DNA from: Kiritimatiellia bacterium
GTDB taxonomy: Bacteria; Verrucomicrobiota; Kiritimatiellia; RFP12; DVOR01
Assembly (NCBI GenBank): GCA_017457555.1
Contig: JAFTHG010000177.1
Span: 1-7,596, forward strand
Direction of reading: 5' to 3'
DNA: 7,596 nt
Made by a program: the position numbers and the translations under genes. Positions 1 through 6,183 of this stretch are shown here, piece by piece (positions within the stretch are counted from its first letter, which is position 1; each line of letters opens with the position of its first letter). The notes under the pieces are model-generated. The model was given only the letters and a program-made list of their open reading frames with translations, did no database searches and was not told the DNA's origin.

Positions 1-2400
1 CTTGCACAATGGCATACCCATGGAATAACGCCTGCAATCCTGCAAAAGGCATCGCTCGCATTAGATGCGCCATGGATCAAAACAAAACTCACGATGCACC
101 ATAATCCAGAAGAGGCTTTCCCAACCACTGCGCTTGACCTCTCCCTTGATGCAGGTGCGGCCTTCCGCTTATTGCGCCCACTCAATCTATTGCCATCGAA
201 CTTGAATCATCTTTCCGGTCACCTTGCGCTCACCTCTACCCTACGCCCCGCTGAAGCCAAACGCCTTCACGCCATTTGTTCTCTCACCAGTAAAGCACTC
301 TCCTGCGCTTATGATGGCAAAACGGTCACACTATCACCGGCACTCACTGCCGACATTTTGTTTGATCCCACTCAACCCCTCGCAGCAGAAATTCGCCAGC
401 TCAAAGCAAATGCACCCGGAATTGCAATCAATGGCAGCGGCACGCTCACAAATGGCGCACTTTCAGTCGGCTTCCAATCTGCGCCATTCTGGACTGCATT
501 CGCCCCACTAATCGGCAATTATCCGTTACAATATCCCGTTGAAGCAACCTTTGAGATTCGCGCACTTTCACAACAGGTGGAAGCAAGCCTTGCCCTCCAT
601 AACGCAAACACACGCCTTGGTGAAGCGACATTAAAAGTTGACGCCTTCAATCCTCTGGACTACACCTTCAAAACGCTGAAGTTGAATACGTCGTGGCACC
701 TCTCGCCTCTTGCGAAAGTGGTGGGCGGTTTACCTGAAACAGCCTCCCTTTCCGGTGACCTTTACGCCAACCTTGCCGCAACAGGAGCCTTGAATAATCT
801 TACTGCCAACCTCGCTTTCTCGCTCCAGAACATTGCCCTTGCAACGACAGCCTGGTCCATTCGTGAGCCGCTTCTTGCAGAAGGCCGCTCCACACTGACG
901 TTGAAAGAGAAACAACTGACCGCCACCAACATTACCCTATCCTCTCCCATCATGACGTTGCTCGGCAATGCTCAAGCCCATTTTGAAGAGCATTTTCCTA
1001 TCTCTGCCGACTTGAAAGGAACGCTCTCCCCTTCAAAAGTATTCAAGGACTGGCGCATTTGGGGAAAGAATGAAACTCCATTCAAATTGGATGGCACCAT
1101 CGACTACACTATTACGGCAGAAAAACCCAACGCCACACTTTCCCTGCAAACAGACCTATTGAGCGATACGTTCACAATCCTGCCAGACAAAGCCGACGCC
1201 ATCCCACTTCCGTTCAATCTCAACGTGAACCTCCTGCAATCGCCCTCGCAACTCCAGCTCAACGCCTGCACGTTCGCAATGAAGGGTTTATCATTAACAA
1301 GTACCGGAGCCTTCTGCCCCGACACGGGGCTGCTCGCCATAAAGGGACAACTCACGCCCGATTTTGATACCCTTTTCGCGACCCTTCCGCCACTCGCGAA
1401 ACAACGCGACACCTTTGCGGTTTCAGGGAAACATACGCGCGATTTCTCCTTTGAAGCGCCACTATTGCAAGGTCTTCCGGGCATCTTCAATTATGGAAAA
1501 GCAGCAGCAGAACTCTGCTTTGACACCGTAACGGTGCCAGGATTAGATATTCCACAAGGCCTTGTTTCGCTCACCTTGCAGGATGGTGTCGTAGCGTTAA
1601 ATGGCGATGTTCAGGTCAATGGTGGCCGCGTCTTTATCCAGCCCCGCCTCAATCTCAGTGGGGATACGCCTGTTCTATTCTGGAAAGAGCAAGGCAAAGT
1701 GCTCGACAATGTTCACCTTACGCAAGCACTTTTTGATACGGCATTGGGAGGAATCAATCCCTTACTTGCAGGCTCTGCCAATCCGTCCGGCTCCATTTCA
1801 CTGACGTGTAACCACCTTTATCTTCCATTAACCGAACGCTTCCTCAGCGATCTCGAAGCCTCCATCCTATTAGAAACCAACGCTTGCCAACTCAAACCCA
1901 ATGGTGCTGTTCAAAAAGTGCTCGCAATCGTTGCCAAAAATGACGAGTCTTTGCGTTTAGACGATCAGAAAATTGCACTTTCAATCACCGAGGGTAATCT
2001 TAAAGCAGACCCCATCACCATTCGGGTTGAGAACCTGAAATTCATCTGTCAGGGACAAACCAATCTGTTAACGCAAGCGATTCACTACACCCTTACCGTT
2101 CCGCTTAATGAAAAACTCGTCGGAAAATCTCTGGCAAAATCCATAAAGGCCGGCGAAACGGTCACCCTCCCCATCACAGGAACCATCCAAAAACCCCAGT
2201 TAGACACTTCGCCACTTGTACAAGTCTTTACGGAAACGGCGGTTAACAGAGCAAAGGACAAACTCTCCAATAAATTGGAACGCGCCCTCCAAAAGCGCGT
2301 AACAAAACAAAAAGCGAAGCCGTCATCCTCCTCAAAAGCCTCACCAAAGAAAGACACAGACGCATTGGAAGATGCGCTTCGCAGTCTGTTTGGCAACTGA
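1..2400 (+). CDS. AsmA/YdbH-like envelope protein, 5'-truncated by window
   Basis: The reading frame is open from base 1 and stops with TGA at 2398-2400, giving 799 residues. The first ATG, at 94, has no ribosome binding site and lies inside the open frame, so the true start is probably upstream of the window. What is seen: long runs of alternating polar and hydrophobic residues with recurring Gly/Asn turns, as in a beta-rich repeat protein; a segment near 1620-1640 reading NGGRVFIQP; and, at 2161-2205, a stretch ending LPITGTIQKPQLD. This G-T-(hydrophobic)-x-x-P-x-(hydrophobic) ending is typical of the C-terminal part of AsmA, TamB and YdbH-like proteins, which span the periplasm and are linked to lipid transport to the outer membrane. 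It is followed by a helical, Lys-rich, Ser-rich tail (about 2218-2397). The signal or anchor segment would be in the missing N-terminus. Family placement is moderate; the substrate is unknown. The next gene begins 16 bases later. Confidence 0.65.
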   Translation, partial: LAQWHTHGITPAILQKASLALDAPWIKTKLTMHHNPEEAFPTTALDLSLDAGAAFRLLRPLNLLPSNLNHLSGHLALTSTLRPAEAKRLHAICSLTSKALSCAYDGKTVTLSPALTADILFDPTQPLAAEIRQLKANAPGIAINGSGTLTNGALSVGFQSAPFWTAFAPLIGNYPLQYPVEATFEIRALSQQVEASLALHNANTRLGEATLKVDAFNPLDYTFKTLKLNTSWHLSPLAKVVGGLPETASLSGDLYANLAATGALNNLTANLAFSLQNIALATTAWSIREPLLAEGRSTLTLKEKQLTATNITLSSPIMTLLGNAQAHFEEHFPISADLKGTLSPSKVFKDWRIWGKNETPFKLDGTIDYTITAEKPNATLSLQTDLLSDTFTILPDKADAIPLPFNLNVNLLQSPSQLQLNACTFAMKGLSLTSTGAFCPDTGLLAIKGQLTPDFDTLFATLPPLAKQRDTFAVSGKHTRDFSFEAPLLQGLPGIFNYGKAAAELCFDTVTVPGLDIPQGLVSLTLQDGVVALNGDVQVNGGRVFIQPRLNLSGDTPVLFWKEQGKVLDNVHLTQALFDTALGGINPLLAGSANPSGSISLTCNHLYLPLTERFLSDLEASILLETNACQLKPNGAVQKVLAIVAKNDESLRLDDQKIALSITEGNLKADPITIRVENLKFICQGQTNLLTQAIHYTLTVPLNEKLVGKSLAKSIKAGETVTLPITGTIQKPQLDTSPLVQVFTETAVNRAKDKLSNKLERALQKRVTKQKAKPSSSSKASPKKDTDALEDALRSLFGN

Positions 2401-2402
2401 TT

Positions 2403-2410
2403 GAAAGGTG
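2403..2410 (+). promoter_or_regulatory. Ribosome binding site deciding the start of the zinc-ribbon gene
   Basis: GAAAGGTG contains AGGTG, which pairs with the 3' end of 16S rRNA and sits 6 bases before ATG 2417. An in-frame GTG at 2408 lies inside this site and has no site of its own, so ATG 2417 is the better start. Confidence 0.7.
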
Positions 2411-2416
2411 CACGTA

Positions 2417-3034
2417 ATGGCTGATTGGAATATTCGTCCGCGCGCCATGCAATGTTCTGCTTGCGGTAAACCCTTTGAACCGCAAATGACTGGATACTCC
2501 TTTTTACTGACGGTCGGCGAACAGTACGAGCGAAAAGACCTCTGCTCGGATTGTTTTAAGGTCAATCATTCCCCAAAAGATCCGCTGACGTCGGCCGGAT
2601 GGAGCTTTACTGTCCCCAAAGAATCCGGGAAAAACAACAAGAAAGAAGTCGCAGTTCAAAAAGAAACCGCAATCCAGTTACTACGAAAACTCATTACACG
2701 AGCTCAACCGGAAGATTGTGACGTCATCTACATTTTGGCGATCTTACTTGAACGCAACAAACAATTTATCGAACGCGATGTCTTACACTCCAATGACGGA
2801 AAAACGGTTCGCCTCTACGAATTTCGTCCGACAGGTGAATTCTTTTCAATCGTTGCCCCCACTATCCAACCCGAACGTCTGCCCGATGTTCAACAACGTG
2901 TCATCGCACTTTTAGAAGGACGTGAAACCCTTGCCACCGAATCGCCCTCGAAACCTGCCCCAAAAGTCAAACGCTATCTGCGCGCCTCTTTTCACCACAC
3001 ATCCCGTGTTAAACGCTTTCGGAAACCTTTCTAA
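2417..3034 (+). CDS. Small protein with paired-Cys zinc-ribbon-like N-terminus, function unknown
   Basis: This is a 205-residue protein starting at ATG 2417; a GTG start at 2408 would add three residues but overlaps the ribosome binding site. Two CxxC pairs are visible, Cys13/Cys16 (CSAC) and Cys43/Cys46 (CSDC), spaced like a four-Cys zinc ribbon. A predicted helical region follows (about 80-122), containing QKETAIQLLRKL and a YILAILLERNK stretch, then a short beta-like part (about 127-148, VRLYEFRPTGEFFSIV) and a helix at 153-168. The last 23 residues are strongly basic (Lys/Arg/His rich), which could contact nucleic acid or acidic lipid. From memory, short proteins of this build (N-terminal W-x-I-x-x-R plus CxxC pairs plus QKETA-like helix) are common and uncharacterised in PVC-group bacteria; I know no assigned function. 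It lies between the envelope gene and a membrane protein whose ATG directly follows its TAA, so the two are probably translationally coupled. Confidence 0.8.
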   Translation: MADWNIRPRAMQCSACGKPFEPQMTGYSFLLTVGEQYERKDLCSDCFKVNHSPKDPLTSAGWSFTVPKESGKNNKKEVAVQKETAIQLLRKLITRAQPEDCDVIYILAILLERNKQFIERDVLHSNDGKTVRLYEFRPTGEFFSIVAPTIQPERLPDVQQRVIALLEGRETLATESPSKPAPKVKRYLRASFHHTSRVKRFRKPF

Positions 3035-3457
3035 ATGAATACTTGGCTCAATACGCTCGTTTGTATCCTTGCAATTACCCTTTTAACGCTTCTCATCTGG
3101 TTCTGGAACAGAGGCACACAGCGGCGACGTTTCAACCGCACCTTTCCCAAGACGCCACACGCATTCTGGACGCCACAGACCGCGCTCTTCCTCGCGGCAA
3201 TCGAAAAGGCCTACGCCCTTCCCTTCGGCTGGGCAAAACGTCTACCGCCACAAACCACACCCATGGGCCTTTATCTCGTTCTCTATCCTGAACATTGTAT
3301 CTACGATGATTGCGAAAACGAACGTTTTATCAAGGCATTACACTTTCATCTTAAATTAAAAATGCCCAAAGATCCACTCACTCAAACCTTTGAAACGCTT
3401 GCGCTTTGCTGGCAGGAAGCTATTGACTGCGACACCACTGCTTCCTGTTCCAAGTAA
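3035..3457 (+). CDS. Single-pass membrane-anchored small protein, function unknown
   Basis: This is a 140-residue protein. Residues about 5-24 are a continuous hydrophobic stretch long enough for one membrane helix. A basic cluster follows immediately (R26, R30-R32, R35), which by the positive-inside rule puts the C-terminal domain in the cytoplasm and the uncharged N-terminus outside. The soluble part has a helical segment (about 48-62), a conserved-looking PFGWAKRLPPQTTP turn region, then LYPEHCIYDDCENERF (about 83-98), rich in acidic residues, and a helix to about 130. Cys10 is not a lipobox cysteine because it lies inside the hydrophobic core. The start ATG abuts the TAA of the preceding gene with only a weak GGAAA (3021-3025) upstream, pointing to translational coupling. 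I do not recognise the family. It ends 12 bases before polA, so it is expressed with it, but a role in DNA repair cannot be claimed from this alone. Confidence 0.8.
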   Translation: MNTWLNTLVCILAITLLTLLIWFWNRGTQRRRFNRTFPKTPHAFWTPQTALFLAAIEKAYALPFGWAKRLPPQTTPMGLYLVLYPEHCIYDDCENERFIKALHFHLKLKMPKDPLTQTFETLALCWQEAIDCDTTASCSK

Positions 3458-3463
3458 AAGGAG
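3458..3463 (+). promoter_or_regulatory. Ribosome binding site of polA
   Basis: AAGGAG is a near-perfect Shine-Dalgarno sequence 6 bases before ATG 3470. It begins directly after the TAA of the upstream gene and fixes the polA start. Confidence 0.85.
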
Positions 3464-3469
3464 CCTCTT

Positions 3470-6148
3470 ATGCCTTCCACCGGGAAACTCATCGTTATTG
3501 ATCTCATGCCGATTCTCTATCGCGGTTACTTTGTCTTTTTAAGTAAACCGCGCCGCACTGCAGATGGCATCAACACCTCCTCCATTTCATTGTTAGCCTC
3601 CACGTTAGAACAACTCATCCGGAAATTCCAACCGACCCATCTGGCGATCGCGATGGAAAGTAACACTCCGACCTTCCGGCACGAGCGTTACCCGGAGTAT
3701 AAGGCTCAACGTGAAAAAATGCCGGAAGACATTGCTGCCGCCATTCTACAAGCACAAGAATTGGCGACCGCCTGGGGAATTCCATTGATTCAAATGGATG
3801 GCTATGAAGCCGATGATATCCTTGGCACCTTAGCTTCACGTGGCGTAGCGGCAGGACTGGAAGTTATTATCGCCTCTCCCGATAAAGACTTGGGGCAACT
3901 TGCAGAAGAAAAGATTCTCATTTACCGCCCCGGTGATGCAGAACCTCTCACCGCAGAAGCGATTGCTCAGCAGTGGCAAATCCCGACCGCCGCCAGTATG
4001 ATTGACTATCTGGCTTTGGCGGGTGACTCAAGCGATAATATTCCGGGTGTTCCCGGCATTGGCCAAAAGACGGCTATCAAGCTGCTTCAAACGTATCACT
4101 CATTGGAGAATCTGCTCGCAAAAGCAGATGAAGTCAAGGGAAAGACAGGCGAAATTCTGCGGCAAAACCAAGACAAAGCGCGTTTGAGCAAAGAACTCGT
4201 CACCATTGTGCGTGATGTTCCCCTCCCAATTGACTGGGATGCGCTCAAAGTCCCTGTGCCAAAGGCAGAAACACTTGCCCCTGTGCTCAAACGGTATGAA
4301 CTGAAAAAAGTCGCACTACAGTTAAACATCCCACTCGATGTCATTGACGCACAGGACTGCTTCAACTTTGATGCTCCGGAAGCCCCAAAAGCTGAGACCT
4401 ACCAATTCACAACCATTAGCACTGCCGATGACGCTGCCCACGTTGCTGCCACACTCGCAACGTTGCCCGATGTCGGCTTTGCATTCATCAATGACACTTC
4501 AACCAACCGATGCGCGTGTGCGTTTGCCACCCCCGATAACAAGGGGTGGTTCATCCCATTAGATGCCACGTTCAATGCGACACCGCCTCTTCTCGCTCCC
4601 TTCTTACCGCTTCTGACCACCGCCTCAACAATCAAAATTATCCATGGTGCCCGCGCCTTCAAGACCTACTTTTGGAACCTTACAGGGCAAACGCCTGTAG
4701 CACTCCGCGACACATTGTTGGAGCATTACCTCTTTGCCGCTACGGAACGGCACGATTTGGCTGATGTCGCGATTGCACTCTTAAATAAACGGCTTCAATT
4801 CCCAATCAAACCTGCCGCCGATGCGTTTGACACCTCACTGGAGAAAGCGCTTCCCGAAGCGGCCTTAACCGCTCTGCAACTGCATCATACGCTCTATCCG
4901 CAGTTGGAAGCAATGCAATTGACCCACCTGTTAGAGCACTGTGAAGAACCGCTTGCCGATGTCTTACTCGCCATGGAGCGTACCGGCGTCCGCATTGACC
5001 TGATGGCATTGCGTCAATTCCGTACAGAACTTGAAAGTGAAATCATCCGTTTGGAATTAGCCATTCGGGAGTACACAGGAGCAGGCATCAATCTGGCATC
5101 ACCCAAACAAGTTGGCGAATTTCTTTTTGGCGAATTAAAACTGGATCCGGATGTCAAGCGTACCGCCCGTGGTCAATTCCCGACAAATGAAGAACTGCTG
5201 CTCAAACAACGCGACAAGCACCCGATTGTTGACCTCTTATTGGACTGGCGTGCCTGTGTGAAGTTGAAGAATACCTATGTTGACCGTTTACCGGATCACA
5301 TCTCACCCGATGATGGACGCATCCACACCACCTTCCATCAAACACTCACCGATACTGGACGCCTCTCCTCTTCTGACCCTAATTTGCAAAACATTCCGGT
5401 TCGTTCCGAACGTGGTCAGCGTATCCGTGCGGCCTTTGTCTCCCGTGCTGACGATTGGGTACTGCTCTCTGCCGACTATTCACAGGTGGAATTGCGCCTC
5501 ATGGCGGCGATGAGTGGTGATGAACAAATGATTGCCGCCTTCCAACGGGGAGAAGATATCCACGCACAAACAGCATCTGCCGTCTACAATGTGCCGCTTG
5601 ATGCCGTTACGCCACAACAGCGTGCTCGCTGCAAAATGGTGAATTTCGGAATCTTATATGGCATCTCCGCCTTTGGACTTTCAGAACGTCTCCGTATTCC
5701 ACGAAGAGAAGCCCAGCAATTAATTGATGCTGTTTTCGCACATTTCCCAGCTGTCAAACAATACATGGAGCATCTGATTGCAGAAGCACGCGAGAAAGGT
5801 TATGCCAAAACCCTTTTTGAACGCCGCCGGGCATTGCCGGACTTGAAATCCCGCAATGGTGCCGTTCGTGCCGCGGCAGAACGTATTGCGCTGAATATGC
5901 CTATTCAAGGCACGGCTGCCGACATCATCAAGTTGGCAATGGTTCGCCTTCACGAAGCGTTGAAGCAACGCAATCTCCGGACACAGATGATTTTACAGAT
6001 TCACGACGAACTGCTCTTTGATGTGCCAGAAGACGAGCTCAACATCGTCACGCCGCTCATCCATGAGATTATGGAAAATGTGATTCCTTTGGCCGTGCCA
6101 TTGCCTGTGGCGATTGCTTCGGCCAAAGATTGGCTGACCGCACACTAA
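3470..6148 (+). CDS. polA: DNA polymerase I, with 5'-nuclease and degenerate proofreading domain
   Basis: This complete 892-residue family A polymerase fills gaps in excision repair and replaces Okazaki RNA primers. Residues about 5-290 are the 5'-3' exonuclease: D11, the YEADD motif (E113, D115, D116), D138/D140 in SPDKD, D186/D189 in GDSSDN, and the helix-hairpin-helix at 192-205. The third usual acidic ligand (E. coli D63) is Glu63 here. Residues about 310-490 are the 3'-5' exonuclease fold, but its catalytic acids are lost: I340 in place of E. coli D355, D342 for E357, no Asp in 391-413 where D424 is expected, and A460/A464 for Y497/D501. Residues about 495-892 are the polymerase: TGRLSS at 629-634, motif A DYSQVE with D669, motif B with R718, K722, F726 and Y730, and motif C QIHDE with D846. 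All polymerase residues match E. coli Pol I at a constant offset of 36, so this activity should be intact. F726 (E. coli F762) predicts strong discrimination against dideoxynucleotides. Confidence 0.97.
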   Translation: MPSTGKLIVIDLMPILYRGYFVFLSKPRRTADGINTSSISLLASTLEQLIRKFQPTHLAIAMESNTPTFRHERYPEYKAQREKMPEDIAAAILQAQELATAWGIPLIQMDGYEADDILGTLASRGVAAGLEVIIASPDKDLGQLAEEKILIYRPGDAEPLTAEAIAQQWQIPTAASMIDYLALAGDSSDNIPGVPGIGQKTAIKLLQTYHSLENLLAKADEVKGKTGEILRQNQDKARLSKELVTIVRDVPLPIDWDALKVPVPKAETLAPVLKRYELKKVALQLNIPLDVIDAQDCFNFDAPEAPKAETYQFTTISTADDAAHVAATLATLPDVGFAFINDTSTNRCACAFATPDNKGWFIPLDATFNATPPLLAPFLPLLTTASTIKIIHGARAFKTYFWNLTGQTPVALRDTLLEHYLFAATERHDLADVAIALLNKRLQFPIKPAADAFDTSLEKALPEAALTALQLHHTLYPQLEAMQLTHLLEHCEEPLADVLLAMERTGVRIDLMALRQFRTELESEIIRLELAIREYTGAGINLASPKQVGEFLFGELKLDPDVKRTARGQFPTNEELLLKQRDKHPIVDLLLDWRACVKLKNTYVDRLPDHISPDDGRIHTTFHQTLTDTGRLSSSDPNLQNIPVRSERGQRIRAAFVSRADDWVLLSADYSQVELRLMAAMSGDEQMIAAFQRGEDIHAQTASAVYNVPLDAVTPQQRARCKMVNFGILYGISAFGLSERLRIPRREAQQLIDAVFAHFPAVKQYMEHLIAEAREKGYAKTLFERRRALPDLKSRNGAVRAAAERIALNMPIQGTAADIIKLAMVRLHEALKQRNLRTQMILQIHDELLFDVPEDELNIVTPLIHEIMENVIPLAVPLPVAIASAKDWLTAH

Positions 6149-6183
6149 TCCATCCCCTCTTCTCGCTGCGAAAGCCCCATAAG

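Noticed and set aside
94..96. ATG 94 as the start of the AsmA-like protein
   Set aside because: The frame is open without a stop back to base 1 and no ribosome binding site precedes ATG 94, so the gene most likely starts upstream of the window.
1104..1490. 128-codon open frame on the - strand inside the AsmA-like gene
   Set aside because: It is antisense to a well-supported coding frame, its translation is Ser/Arg/Cys rich without any domain, and no ribosome binding site precedes it.
2085..2396. 103-codon - strand frame at the end of the AsmA-like gene
   Set aside because: It is a shadow of the forward coding frame, with no recognisable domain and no start context.
3062..3064. Cys10 of the membrane protein as a lipoprotein cysteine
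   Set aside because: The preceding residues (T-L-V) do not form a lipobox and the cysteine is followed by more of the hydrophobic helix.
6149..6183. Possible terminator between polA and mfd
   Set aside because: No inverted repeat followed by a T run is visible, and the gap is too short for a terminator plus a promoter.
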